From positions 37,976,170 to 38,040,169 of the forward strand of contig JAIOJX010000001.1 of assembly GCA_022376925.1 (NCBI GenBank): a stretch of 64,000 nucleotides of DNA. The letters run 5' to 3'. The position numbers were made by a program, and so were the translations under genes. The notes beneath the pieces were generated by a model, which ran no database searches, had not been told where the DNA came from, and saw nothing but the letters and a program-made list of their open reading frames with translations. Numbering within the stretch: the stretch's first letter is position 1; the number at the start of each line of letters is the position of its first letter. The DNA comes from Tragulus kanchil (taxonomy: Eukaryota; Chordata; Mammalia; Artiodactyla; Tragulidae). This document shows positions 43,325 through 55,121 of the stretch, in pieces.

Positions 43325-44214
43325 CAGACACTCCCAAGACATGGCAACGGGGTGACCCCAAAGGCATCCGCCTCATTTTCCTCCCTGATCCTGCTTGGCT
43401 GCTCCCTTTCGTACTTCCAGTCTCGTCCTTTTGGTTGTGGTGTGTGCAAAGTAGGGCTTCTACCCACCACCAATCAATAAAAGGGAATGCAAATGGGGCA
43501 TATGCTCAAGGCCAATTGATAATTGTAAGTTACACAACAGCGGGCCATGTTGTCTATGCCCATAATTCGCTCTGTTACAAGCAGATGTAGAATATGCATT
43601 AGCCCTTACTGGGCTCCGAACTGCCTAACTTTACTTGGAGAGGCCCCTGTTGTACCCACCGTGTACCTAGGGCACAGGTGCAGGGGTTGAAAACTCTCAG
43701 TGGTTATTTTGTAGCATATCTGTGAGCTCTCCTGGGAGTGTCTGGGTTGGAGCTTAGACATCAGCTTGCATCCCTCTCAGCTAGGCCTCCAGAAGGGGTG
43801 AATGGGAGGGTAAATTGTGTGATATTTCTCATCTTGTTGCTTATTATTATTATTATTGTTAGTGTCTAATACATGTCCATTCAGTTTGCACTAACAAAAG
43901 AAAGCACCCACTCTCTGCCACGACCCCTCCAAAACAGCCTCTCTTTACAAACACTGAAGAACTAACTCCAAATGAAGATAGACAGCGTAATTTCAGTACA
44001 ATTATTTTTCAACGTGGCTGTCGTAATGAGAGTTTAAATTTCCCAAAAGTGACCCACGTCCAAGTGACTTATAGGGCAGTCCTGACTATTGTTCATAGGA
44101 CAAGTTAGCAAGTTCTAGTACAAAAGCAGCCCATGTGCTGCTATAAGCTTTCCTTTTACACAGGTCTCAGGCCAGTCCACTGACCAGTAGTTCACTCACG
44201 TCTTGGGGTTCTCT
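43325..44214. other. Intergenic sequence, no gene recognised
   Basis: Short (TTA)n stretch near 43845. It may contain further decayed ERV sequence next to the leader copy, but no coding can be shown. Confidence 0.35.
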
Positions 44215-44640
44215 TCACAGATGTCATGGCCGAAGCAGCATGGCACCCCTGCCACTGGTGGGGCCGGATCCACCTAGGGCCGTGCTGGAGAAGGCAGGTC
44301 TCGACTCGGGCCTCGCTGGCCCCAGGGCAACAGCGCAGAGCCCTGCCTCTGCCCCCCGCCTGCAGGGAGGGAGTAGTTGTGGGCAGAGCTGCCCAGGACA
44401 GGTGCTCTGTGCGGGACAGCTCAGCTCCTGCGGCATGGGTGGCCAGTGCAGCCCTGCCTCTGGTGCAGGGCTGGGCGTGGGGATGGCAGGCTATTTGTCT
44501 CTCAGGAGGTCTAGATGCACCTGGCACTCAGTGAATCGGTGGTGGAAGCATAAGTCCTGCCCGATAACCGGCAGCAGCTCCTTCAGCGTTTGCCACTTCC
44601 ACAGACCCAGCACTGCAGAATCCCACTGACTTCCGGTGGA
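44215..44640. other. GC-rich segment, unexplained
   Basis: Starts after a pyrimidine tract and cag (ttctcttcacag at about 44209-44220). Several overlapping frames are open on both strands, which is expected for GC-rich DNA with few stops. No protein family recognised. It could be a CpG-island-like flank or an unknown exon. Confidence 0.3.
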
Positions 44641-45125
44641 AGGGGGAAACGGCCCCAGTAAGCCCTGGCATATGTCTGGCAGTTGGTATTCAAATCCTTC
44701 ATTCGCTAGGCACGGTGCCCAGAAGCAGGTGCTGTACATTGAAGAAAGGGCCCCATGAAAGGCGATAGCATGCAAGAGGAGGTGCCCGCATAGAAGGAGG
44801 CTCCATGAGAAAGGCAGTACCACGAAGATAACGTGCCACGAGAAAGGCGGTACCGCGCGGGATACACCCGCATAACGGAAGTATCTCGAGAGTTGGGGTA
44901 TCACGCGAGAGGGCGTTCCCACCTAAAGGAAGTATCGTGAGGGAGGGCGTGTCATGCAAGAGACGGTACCCAATGAAGGAAGCACTCGGGAGGGGGGGTG
45001 AGAAGTAACACGCAAGAGGAGGTTCCGGCGTAAAGCAAGTATCGCGAGAGGGGGGAGTCTCCCCCGAGAGGAACTGAATGAATAAAAGGAGGTGCCCGCA
45101 AGAAACGATCATTCGAAAAACAGCG
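44640..45125 (+). repeat. Degenerate CpG-rich minisatellite-like array
   Basis: About 14 loosely repeated units of roughly 30-35 bases built from the motifs aaggaagtatc(g/t)cgagag, gag(a)ggcgt/gaggtgcccgc and gcaagagg. Unit copies are strongly diverged but the motif rhythm is clear by eye. It lies 150 bases before the CpG-containing start of the gene C 5' module. Confidence 0.6.
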
Positions 45126-45292
45126 CCAGATTCAGCGCCCGATTGGAGAGGGGGCCAGTGTAGGTTGCCCCGACTGGAGCCAATGGAGACCTGTAGAGCA
45201 AACTAACTCAAGACAGGCCGGCAGCGCTTGTGGTAAGGAACAGAGAAGAATCGGGCGCCAGCTTCCCTGAGATAGTTATGCTACCGAGGAGT

Positions 45293-46698
45293 ATGGCTGA
45301 GGGTGAGGAGCAAAGCATGGCGTCCTGAGACGGCAGACCACTCCTGAAGGCAGCGCACTGGGCCGTCCGGTCCTGCTTGGGAGAGGCCAGGTTCCACAGG
45401 GACCGGGCCGGTGTAGTAGGCCTTGCTGTGTGACGGGTCCACCACGGGGTTCTCGGCAGCAAGATCGTGGCACTGTCGTGTCGCCTTTCTCTCTGTCCGA
45501 GTTGGGATATTCTCTTCATCTCCAGCATACTGCAGTTTCACGATCTGCCCATCTACAGTAGGTTTTCTCTTGATGGTTGTGCTAGCCGCTGGAGGGTCCT
45601 CTCAATCTGGACATTTATGTCCTTTAGAACTAGCAGTTTCTTCTTGTATTTTCCCTTTGATTATATCCCCTGTCCTTTTTCTGCATTCTTTTTCTGGGAC
45701 TTCCATTACGTGAGTTGTACCTTTGAAATGGATTTGTCACAAACTTGTCTTCCATACTTAGTGTGGATATGTTTTTTGTCTTTTAACTCCACTTATGGGA
45801 TATTTCCTCAACTGTGTCACTTTACTTTTCTTTGCTGAATTTTCACTCTTTTGATTTTAACCTTCTTTGCGTTGTGACTTTTGCTTTTTATAACATTCCG
45901 GTCATATCTTTGAAAATGCTAATTATAGTCCCGTATTTTCCCCTGTCCTCAGTATTATCTGTGCTTTATATGGCTGTTGGTCTCCTTTATTGCTTTGGTC
46001 TTTCAAATTGGAGATTGTCATCGTTTTTGCTGCCAGGGTGTCTGTCCGTATTTAAGAATGAGCCGCTACAGTGCTTTCTGGAAGCTCTGTGGGATTGGTG
46101 AGTGCTTGTAGGCTGGTGGTATCCAGAGTGTGTTTTTTACTTCGTTTGTACAGGAGAGAAAGGCTTGGTCTGCTTTGGGATGGACGAAGCCTCACTCAAG
46201 TATCACACTTCTGTTCCAGGACTTCATCCCTGCCTTGTCCTGTGCCTACTGTCCCTGAAGCCGGTTCTGTTTTGCTAGTATATCTCTTACTTGTTGCTTG
46301 TTACCCTCAGTTTATCTCCCTTTTGTTATTATAATACAGGATTTGTGTACAAGTTTTCTTTTTCTTTCAGGTAAAAGTTAAGTACAAGTCTTCCCGTGGA
46401 TATGATCATGCTCTGGCAATGCAGTTGAAACTGACTTTGATTGGGTTTGATTGTTCCTAAAATTTATTAACCACTAAATAACTGCTGTCGTCCATTATCA
46501 TTCTGGCTAGCTTACTTTTGCTATTTCAGACCTTAGAGATGGAGTTCTCAGTGTCATACGTCTGTTACCATTTCTGACTTACAGATATCAGTTCAATACT
46601 TGCTATTAGGATTATCGAAGTACATCTTACGTACCGTACTATGGGTTACAAAACACTGTTGAGAAAAATAAATTTGACTCTCTTTTTTCATAAATTAG
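45293..46698 (+). promoter_or_regulatory. 5' module (copy a) upstream of gene C first coding exon
   Basis: A GC-rich start (45.2-45.5 kb, several CpGs) passes into an A/T-rich intron-like stretch ending at the acceptor before the ATG exon. The same module occurs at 61.26-62.67 kb (copy b) and 63.28-64.0 kb (copy c), each in the same position relative to a first coding exon where visible. I infer promoter and 5'UTR plus first intron, but see no clear TATA box or Inr. A pyrimidine tract with acceptor tttctttcag at about 46360-46371 could begin a non-coding exon. Confidence 0.45.
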
Positions 46699-46845
46699 AC
46701 AGTTCCGCAATGGCAGAACTGTTTATGGAATGTGAGGAAGAAGAGTTAGAACCATGGCAGAAGAAACTAGAAGAAATTCAGGATAAAGAGGACGGTGACG
46801 TGATATCCATTGGAGAGATACCAGCTTCAAAACCAGCTAATTCAA
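46699..46845 (+). CDS. ZNF280C-like: ZNF280C-like gene C: first coding exon
   Basis: Acceptor aaattag, ATG at 46710, donor gtaagc; 45 codons plus one base. The peptide MAELFMECEEEELEPWQKKL is almost the signature N-terminus of ZNF280C/D, followed by an acidic stretch and ISIGEIPASKPANS, which matches the family FVGEISSSKP motif. The start is chosen because the family has an internal Met at exactly this place and the bases before it sit just after a splice acceptor. A longer N-terminus from an upstream exon is possible. A near-identical exon occurs at 62672-62818. Confidence 0.85.
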
Positions 46846-48232
46846 GTAAGCGTTTACTTTCAGGGAAGCACAGTTTTAACAGATGTTGTTTCTAATGTAA
46901 AACGTGGGGCTTTCTTATGTGTCCTTGATAACCTATAAGAAGCTGAAGGGGAGGGGAGGAGAGCATTAGAGGTCAGTAAGAATTTGTGAGAATCAGAGGG
47001 AGGATGAGGTTAGGAAATTGAATAAGGAGGCGCGAGAGGTAAAGATATCATGTGAGAGATAAGGAAAATGTTAACTGAGTTACCTAAAGCTTAAGGTTAC
47101 CTGAGAGCATTGTAGACCTTTTGAGATTAGAAATCATAACTTTATTGGAGTCACGTAGCCTATTGACCTGTTTCTTTGTTAGTTTTTCATCTTCTGCCTT
47201 AAACCCCAATGTACGTAGAAAAAGAAGTGTCGGAATGCTCTGTTTAAAGCATCAGACTCCTGAATAAGTTTGTGTTAGTCTCTGATGGAGTTTCTAACAC
47301 CCAGGCAAATGCCTCATCAGTGTCTTCTTGATTGCTGTCTACAAAATAAAAAGGCGCTGGTCTCTGTGCCCACATGGTTGGTAGCTTCTGGCCACACCCA
47401 TCTTTCAGCAAGTCCCAGTTATATTCACGAAGCCTATACAGTGGCTTGATTTTCAGCCAGCGTTCCTAGGATGATGCAGGCAGTCAGCACACTTAATCCT
47501 CAGGGCTTTCTGGGAGAATATAAAATGTCCAGTACCTTTGTGGATTTCTGTGAATTATACTCGACATTATAACGTAAAACTGAAGGTATTAGTGACACTT
47601 GTTAAATGTCCAGTCTGTTCCTGGTGGCTCAGACAGTAAAGAATCTGCCTGCAGTGCCGGAAACCCAGGTTCGATCCCTGAGTTAGGAAGATTCCTTGGA
47701 GAAGGCAATGGCAACTCACTACTCCAGTATTCCTGTCTGGAGAGTTCCATGGACAGAGGAGCGTGATGGGCTGCAGTCCGTGGGGTCACAAAGACTTGGA
47801 CAGGATAGAACGGCTAACGCTGAAACTACCAATACCAGGAGAAAAAAGAGTTGTCCAGTTAGAATTGTGTATAATGCAGAGGAACAACATACGTAGTTTC
47901 AGAGGCTAAGGAAGAAACAGAGTCTTTCTCATTCTAGTTACTTTTGTTCAGCCAGGAGAATTTACCAAAGAATGTAGCCAGCACATATGCCAGTGTTTCT
48001 GTCCTGTGGCCATGCGTAATAGTGTGGCATAGAGGAAGATTTTTAATTTTCTGAAGGCCTGGTTCGTGCTTTTCTCTGGCTCTCTCTATATCTATATATA
48101 GCCATGTCACCATTAAGAGAAAGAAATATACTTCAGGTATTGGTCATATATGGATTATTTTAGGGGAAATTTCTTTCTTTTAATACGCACTTCATTAAAA
48201 TAAAACAATTTTAAATGAATGTAATTTTATAG
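46846..48232. other. First coding-exon intron of gene C
   Basis: Contains one Bov-A2-type SINE (47618-47825), otherwise nothing recognised. Confidence 0.5.
47618..47825 (+). mobile_element. Bov-A2-type SINE
   Basis: Head ctggtggctcagacagtaaa, body ctccagtattcctgtctgg, gggctgcagtccgtggggtc. It is in the first intron of gene C. Confidence 0.75.
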
Positions 48233-48298
48233 ATATTTTAAACAGGGGTAATCCCAGCCCATCTTCAAAGGGAAGAAAGAATGAGACAGTCAGTCAAG
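48233..48298 (+). CDS. ZNF280C-like: ZNF280C-like gene C: small NILNRG exon
   Basis: A 66-nt exon too short to stand out as an ORF. Acceptor ttttatag, donor gtatag, phase 1 in and phase 1 out. Joined to the previous exon it reads NILNRGNPSPSSKGRKNETV, matching the ZNF280C pattern NILNRG followed by Ser-rich SSSKG. The exact phase match on both sides is the main evidence. Confidence 0.85.
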
Positions 48299-48397
48299 GT
48301 ATAGTAGTATTGCGTTTCTTTAATTTTAAAGTAAGAGATTTTGAGAAAATTGGTTGTGTGGGAAAATATTCAATATTTGTGCAATTTTAAAATTCAG

Positions 48398-48534
48398 GTT
48401 TTGCTGATGCTTTCGAGCCTTCTGGCGAGCTCTACGAAGACCCGCCACTGAGTTCAGTGACTATACTGTCTGCATTTGTTCCTGCGTTTAAATCATCTCC
48501 TAGCTCTGATATTTCTGAGAGCGTGTCTAAACCC
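48398..48534 (+). CDS. ZNF280C-like: ZNF280C-like gene C: third coding exon
   Basis: A 137-nt exon with acceptor aaattcag and donor gtaagt, phase 1 in and phase 0 out. The peptide is GFADAFEPSGELYEDPPLSS then VTILSAFVPAFKSSPSSDIS and ESVSKP. It follows the family layout of a Pro/Ser-rich region ending in SKP. The last 80 bases are repeated, with changes, at 49531-49609 in the next tandem unit. Confidence 0.8.
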
Positions 48535-49047
48535 GTAAGTGTTTCTGAAACTACACACTTAGCTCAAAATCACAATGGATATTACACTACCCAGTTAGAA
48601 TTGCGGACCATGATGGCTAGTGACCATCCCAGTAAAAACATGATCACTATCAGAAAATGTCACCATTTTTATGATTGTGAAGCCAATACCCAAAATAATT
48701 GCAGTGTGGTTTCAATTAATTGGTGTAATATTGAAAGCTATGCTATCTAATAGTGAATAAAAAAGCATAATCAATAATGAGTATTTCATAGTGGTAAAAT
48801 TCTTCAGATAGTAAGCTGAGCTGGGTATTCTTAATTGGGAAGATTTTTACAAGGTTGTTACTGCTGTTTTTTTCTGAAAACGTACTTTTTCTGTTTAGTC
48901 TTCACAACTTTTAACAGAAACAGTTGACGACGGCACTCTTTAACGTTTGTCAGTCTGTCAGTACGACGAAGTCTTTGTTCTAAATGCTGTACGTAAATTA
49001 AACTCTCTCAATTTTTATGGCTTCCCTATGAGGTAGGCACAGTTATT

Positions 49048-49150
49048 TTCCCCATTTTATAGTTGAGGAAACTGAGGCTCAGAGAGCTTAACTGATTCAC
49101 TCAGGCCACACGGCTTGGTAATGATGGATCTGGGATTTCAGTCCAGGTTA
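49048..49150 (-). mobile_element. MIR SINE fragment
   Basis: Antisense MIR core ttgaggaaactgaggctcag, caggccacacggcttggtaa. Copied identically at 50123-50225. Confidence 0.6.
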
Positions 49151-49198
49151 GCCCAAAGCTTGAGAAATGAGCCCGTCCTTAGATACACTGAAGTACAT

Positions 49199-49410
49199 GC
49201 TGGTGGCTCAGACAGTAAAGAATCTGCCTGCAGTGCAGGAGACCCAGCTTGGATCCTTCAGTCGGAAAGATCCCCTGGAGAAGGGAATGGCAGCCCGCTC
49301 CAGTGTTCTGGCCCGGAGAATGCTATGGACAGGGGAGCCTGGTGGGCTACAGTGCGTGGGGTCACACAGAGTCGGACGCAGCTGAGCAGCTAACGCTTTC
49401 ACTTTCACAC
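49199..49410 (+). mobile_element. Bov-A2-type SINE
   Basis: Head gctggtggctcagacagtaa, body gctccagtgttctggcccgg, end agtcggacgcagctgagcag. An identical copy is at 50274-50485 in the next tandem unit. Confidence 0.8.
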
Positions 49411-49530
49411 GTGCCTTTGCGTATATGCTTTTGAAACAGAAGCATTCTCTTCGAGCAGTGGTGCATTTCACAGACCGCTGGGGTTCCCCGAGACCCTTTC
49501 AGGGGATCCGTGAGGTCAGAAGCATGGTCT

Positions 49531-49609
49531 CAGTGACTATACTGTCTGCATTTGTTCCTGCGTTTAAATCATCTCCTAGCTCTGATATTTCTGAGGCGTG
49601 TCTAAACCC
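49531..49609 (+). pseudogene. Partial copy of gene C third exon
   Basis: It begins at cagtgactata, the same point as 48455, so it lacks the first part of the exon and any acceptor. It ends at the same donor but reads GAGGCGTGTC where the upstream copy has GAGAGCGTGTC, a one-base loss that shifts the frame. It lies at the start of the second unit of a tandem pair. Confidence 0.6.
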
Positions 49610-50273
49610 GTAAGTGTTTCGAAAACTACACACTTAGCTCAGGGACACAATGGATATTATAGTACCCAGTCAGAATTGTGGGCCATGATGGCTAGTCACC
49701 ATCCTAGTGAAAACGTGATCACTATCAGAAAATGTCACCATTTTTATGATTGTGCAGCCAATACCCAAAATAATTGCAGTGTGGTTTCAATTAATTGGTG
49801 TAATATTGAAAGCTATGCTATCTAATAGTGAATAAAAAAGCATAATCAATAATGAGTATTTCATAGTGGTAAAATTCTTCAGATAGTAAGCTGAGCTGGG
49901 TATTCTTAATTGGGAAGATTTTTACAAGGTTGTTACTGCTGTTTTTTTCTGAAAACGTACTTTTTCTGTTTAGTCTTCACAACTTTTAACAGAAACAGTT
50001 GACGACGGCACTCTTTAACGTTTGTCAGTCTGTCAGTACGACGAAGTCTTTGTTCTAAATGCTGTACGTAAATTAAACTCTCTCAATTTTTATGGCTTCC
50101 CTATGAGGTAGGCACAGTTATTTTCCCCATTTTATAGTTGAGGAAACTGAGGCTCAGAGAGCTTAACTGATTCACTCAGGCCACACGGCTTGGTAATGAT
50201 GGATCTGGGATTTCAGTCCAGGTTAGCCCAAAGCTTGAGAAATGAGCCCGTCCTTAGATACACTGAAGTACAT

Positions 50274-50485
50274 GCTGGTGGCTCAGACAGTAAAGAATCT
50301 GCCTGCAGTGCAGGAGACCCAGCTTGGATCCTTCAGTCGGAAAGATCCCCTGGAGAAGGGAATGGCAGCCCGCTCCAGTGTTCTGGCCCGGAGAATGCTA
50401 TGGACAGGGGAGCCTGGTGGGCTACAGTGCGTGGGGTCACACAGAGTCGGACGCAGCTGAGCAGCTAACGCTTTCACTTTCACAC
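50274..50485 (+). mobile_element. Tandem copy of Bov-A2-type SINE
   Basis: Identical to 49199-49410 at offset 1075, with identical flanks, so it is not a separate insertion. Confidence 0.75.
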
Positions 50486-50609
50486 GTGCCTTTGCGTATA
50501 TGCTTTTGAAACAGAAGCATTCTCTTCGAGCAGTGGTGCATTTCACAGACCGCTGGGGTTCCCCGAGACCCTTTCAGGGGATCCGTGAGGTCAGAAGCAT
50601 GGTCTCAGT

Positions 50610-50770
50610 AACACGGAGACCTTTGCCCTTTTTACTCTGACAGCATTTGCTCTCGTGCTGCGAAAGCAATGGAGGTGGACGTGCTGGTGGCTCAATGCGA
50701 ATCAAGCTAGTGGTGCCCAACTATACTAGTAGATTTTGGACTGGTGATCACCAAGCACTGAGAGTAGAAA
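50610..50770 (+). mobile_element. Possible hAT-transposase-like remnant
   Basis: Sequence such as gacagcatttgctctcgtgc followed by tgcgaaagcaatggaggtgg resembles broken coding sequence of hAT-type transposase relatives (ZBED5/FAM200-like). Stops are present and the match is from memory only. Confidence 0.3.
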
Positions 50771-51537
50771 GACTTCTTCACCTCGAATATCCTTGAAGAA
50801 GTCATAAATAAGTAAATAAATACTACACTGCTAGTGAATAAAGACGATGGCAGTACCCAGTTCTTGGTGGGTTGTCAGAAGGCATCAGTTCCTGCTGCTG
50901 TCAGCTGGAGACTGTCCTCCGTTCCTTGCTTTGTAGGCCTTCCTGACGTGACTTGGCTGCTTGCTCAAAGCCAGCAAGGGAAAAATGGGCTATATAGCAT
51001 AATCATACACATCCTGTCACTTTTGCCAAATTCTCTTGCTCAGAAGCGGCCATAGGTCCCACGCCGAGGCGATTATACGAGAGTGAATAAGAGGAGGAAA
51101 TCATGGGGGCCACCTTTAGGGTCTGTTTGCCACACACGGTGTGTCAGTACTCCGAAATAGACCAAGCCTGCCTCTCATGGAAGGTGATAGTATTCTTGTC
51201 AGTGATTACATTTGACCTTTCAAGCAAAAAACTTCAATTTTTGAAAACTTGTATCTTCATTTTGAAATGATCAATAATACTAATATGAGCCCTGGACTAA
51301 TATTCCAAGAAACCTGGATTGAAAGTGAAACTCATCTGCCGGTTCTGTCTTTGTTCCTAAGTAGAGCATCGGCACAACCTCTGGCCCTCACTTTCTTCAT
51401 TTCTAAAATGAGAATGTTTACGCAGACCGGTCAGTGGCTCTCGAACTTGGATCCTCTTGAGTATCCACAGGCTGTTCTCTCTCTTTGTTTTTTTAATATG
51501 GACTACTTGAACGTGTTACAGTATGGTTTATGTTTTC
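50771..51537. other. Intron of gene C, no gene recognised
   Basis: MIR-like traces near 51300-51430 (aacctctggccctcactttc). Nothing else seen. Confidence 0.4.
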
Positions 51538-51655
51538 TTCTGGGAGATTTTGACCAAGAGGCTTATGAGATCTTAGCTCCTGTACTAGGGATCAAACGCC
51601 CACCCAATGCATTGGAAGGCAGAGTCTTAATCACTGAACCACCAGTAAGGTCAGT
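51538..51655 (-). mobile_element. CHR-type SINE head, reverse
   Basis: Complement of a tRNA-derived SINE head (actagggatcaaacgcccac, cttaatcactgaaccacca). Confidence 0.5.
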
Positions 51656-51819
51656 CACTCAACGGACCACTCTTAAAATGTTTCTGAAAACTTAATGGGC
51701 GCACCTAAAGTTTGTAGGCTACGAGAAATGCAAAAATGATTTGATTGTGGCTAGAATCAGATTAACTCAGTGGTTTTCTCATGCTGTAATGAGCTGTTTG
51801 ACATTTAGGGAAAACAAAC

Positions 51820-51957
51820 CAAGAGATACCCTGGCCGTCCGGTGGTTAGGACTTGGGGCTTTTGCTGCAGTGAGCTTGAACGGCAATCCCCGGTCAGAGA
51901 ACTGAGATCCCAGAAGTTGCACAATGAGGCCACGCACACGCACGCGCACACACACAT

Positions 51958-51987
<30 letters not shown>
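51820..51987 (+). mobile_element. CHR-type SINE head followed by (AC)n
   Basis: tRNA-like ataccctggccgtccggtgg and aatccccggtcagagaactg, ending in an (AC)n run at about 51930-51987. Confidence 0.6.
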
Positions 51988-51989
<2 letters not shown>

Positions 51990-52029
51990 AAGAGGAAAGA
52001 AGATAAAGGAAACATTATTTAAATGCACA

Positions 52030-52217
52030 TAGGGACTTCCCTAGTGGCCCAGTGGCTAAGACTTCTCCTTCCAATGCAGAAGGTGCTGGTTTGATCCCTG
52101 GTCGGGGAGCTAAGACCCCACATACTTCAAGGCCAACAGAACAGAACATAAAATCGAAACCATGTTGTAGAAAATTCAATAAAGCCCTTAAAGATGGTCC
52201 ATGTCAAAAAAAAAAAA
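52030..52217 (+). mobile_element. CHR-type SINE
   Basis: Head agggacttccctagtggccc, ggtttgatccctggtcgggg, ending in an A-run at about 52206-52217. Confidence 0.75.
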
Positions 52218-52660
52218 GGCCCACGTCAAAATTTGTTTGAAAAAGAGACAAGTGCAGTTATACGAAAATCATTCTTCTGTTGGACTCAGATAGGAAAAAT
52301 GGTAAGGAATGGGTATCTTTTGTGTTACAAGAGTTAGAAACTAGAGCTTATCCAGACTCAGAGCTTTTTGTGTCTGTGGGCATGGTTGTTAAAATCAAAG
52401 TTCCTTAATCAGGTTCCCAATCCTAGAGAACTTTGTAAAAATGGAGATTTCTGTCAGTTGGTCTGGAGTGAGACCTGGGCACAATAGATCAAAAAAATAA
52501 TAAAAAACCCTCTGCAGGTGATTATGCAGCCTCAGTTCAGGATGACCTAGTCTCAAATGAATTGAGAATCTGATGTAAGGGAATTTTCTCTGAAAGTTTT
52601 GAACCTATCTTAAACCTCAGGAACTCTTTGGGACAGGCAGGGTGATAATTATTATGATTC

Positions 52661-55121
52661 CTTTTAAAGTAAGTGTGATATGTTATAAACTTTCAATGCA
52701 TTGTGATTACTTTTGCTTTCAAAATCTCCTATTTTAAAGGGTCTTTAAATGATGAAACAGTAGTTTGTATTTACCTACAGTGAAACGGAAAGTAAGTGTG
52801 ATACGGCTTAAGGCACAGGCTTTGTAATAAGGCCAACCTGGGTTCTACCTGCAGCTTCACTGCTAATAAGCCGGGTTGTATTGGAAACCTTACTTAACCA
52901 CACTTCACTTTCATTTGCCTATTTATTTGTATAAATAATATAAACACTTATATGAATGTGGGAGATCATTTTAGGTCTTCAGTAGTACAGCTGTGGTAAC
53001 TGCTTAATAGAATACATGCAGTACAGAGCTTCCTTGACTTACGATGAGTGATAGCCTGATAAGCCCATCATAAGTTGAAAATATCATAAGCTGAAAATGT
53101 ACTTAATATACTTGATCTGCCAGACTTAGCTTATGTTAACTGTGCTCAGAACACTTATAATTGCCTACATTTGGGCAAAATCACCTAACCAAAGCCTATG
53201 TTTACCATAACGCACGGAACATCTGATGGAATTCTTTGAGTACTGTACTGGAAATGAAAAAAAGAATGGGTGTAAGTCTGTCGATTGTTTACCCGCGTGA
53301 TCGCGTGGTTTAGTGGGAGCTGTGGCTTGCTGCCACTACGCAGTATGGAACCACATCTCACTAGCCTGAGAAAAGATCCACGTTCGAAGTGCGGTTTCTG
53401 CTGAACGCGTATGGCTTTCACAACATCGTAATGTGGAAACTCGTAAGTTGAACTCTCCTAAGTCTGGGACCGTGTGTACTGTGAAAGAGGCAAGTGTATT
53501 TTAAGTAGACAATAATTGGTGACCTTATTTCGGCTGCAAACGAATTAACTTGAATCTCAGTAGTGACTTGCCCAAGGTTCCACAGTTAAATAATTGGGCA
53601 GATCTTCCAATGCCAGTCCGACAACTTTTGTAAATTTCCAGTGTATTTGGTATCTTTCTGAACTACTTTAGGCGATATGTCAAAACCCAATTGGAGAGGG
53701 ATTTTAAAAGGTATTTGTTGCGTAATGTATGTGCTCTCTTAAATGGTGGTACTTCATTGACCAGAGTTATCACCTACAAAAGGACTTAAAGTATGACCTT
53801 TGGAGGAACTTCTGTTAAAGAGCTATTTGGGAATTGCTCGTGAATGTTTTCCACTTTTAAGTGTAAATGTTTGGGGAAAATGCTAACCTTTTAAAGTAAG
53901 TGTGATATGTTATAAACTTTCAATGCATTGTGATTACTTTTGCTTTCAAAATCTCCTATTTTAAAGGGTCTTTAAATGATGAAACAGTAGTTTGTATTTA
54001 CCTACAGTGAAACGGAAAGTAAGTGTGATACGGCTTAAGGCACAGGCTTTGTAATAAGGCCAACCTGGGTTCTACCTGCAGCTTCACTGCTAATAAGCCG
54101 GGTTGTATTGGAAACCTTACTTAACCACACTTCACTTTCATTTGCCTATTTATTTGTATAAATAATATAAACACTTATATGAATGTGGGAGATCATTTTA
54201 GGTCTTCAGTAGTACAGCTGTGGTAACTGCTTAATAGAATACATGCAGTACAGAGCTTCCTTGACTTACGATGAGTGATAGCCTGATAAGCCCATCATAA
54301 GTTGAAAATATCATAAGCTGAAAATGTACTTAATATACTTGATCTGCCAGACTTAGCTTATGTTAACTGTGCTCAGAACACTTATAATTGCCTACATTTG
54401 GGCAAAATCACCTAACACAAAGCCTATGTTTACCATAACGTACGGAACATCTGATGGAATTCTTTGAGTACTCGTACTGGAAATGAAAAACAGAATGGGT
54501 GTAAGTCTGTCGATTGTTTACCCGCGTGATCGCGTGGTTTAGTGGGAGCTGTGGCTTGCTGCCACTACGCAGTATGGAACCACATCTCACTAGCCTGAGA
54601 AAAGATCCACGTTCGAAGTGCGGTTTCTGCTGAACGCGTATGGCTTTCACAACATCGTAATGTGGAAACTCGTAAGTTGAACTCTCCTAAGTCTGGGACC
54701 GTGTGTACTGTGAAAGAGGCAAGTGTATTTTAAGTAGACAATAATTGGTGACCTTATTTCGGCTGCAAACGAATTAACTTGAATCTCAGTAGTGACTTGC
54801 CCAAGGTTCCACAGTTAAATAATTGGGCAGATCTTCCGAATGCCAGTCCGACAACTTTTGTAAATTTCCAGTGTATTTGGTATCTTTCTGAACTACTTTA
54901 GGCGATATGTCAAAACCCAATTGGAGAGGGATTTTAAAAGGTATTTGTTGCGTAATGTATGTGCTCTCTTAAATGGTGGTACTTCATTGACCAGAGTTAT
55001 CACCTACAAAAGGACTTAAAGTATGACCTTTGGAGGAACTTCTGTTAAAGAGCTATTTGGGGAATTGCTCGTGAATGTTTTCCACTTTTAAGTGTAAATG
55101 TTTGGGGAAAATGCTAACCTT
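52661..55121 (+). repeat. Tandem pair 52661-53888 / 53889-55121
   Basis: Offset about 1229, with only a few single-base differences. Contents are intronic sequence, a MIR and nothing coding. Confidence 0.9.
52805..52990 (+). mobile_element. MIR SINE fragment
   Basis: Sense MIR-like gccaacctgggttctacctg and ccttacttaaccacacttc. Copied at 54034-54219 in the next tandem unit. Confidence 0.5.

Larger units (their letters stand above)
48455..50605 (+). repeat. Tandem pair 48455-49530 / 49531-50605
   Basis: Offset 1075. The first ~220 bases of unit 2 differ from unit 1 mostly by substitutions, and the remainder is identical. Confidence 0.85.

Noticed and set aside
44192..44629. Overlapping frames of 102-129 codons in GC-rich DNA
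   Set aside because: Open on both strands with low-information composition; kept only as an unexplained segment.
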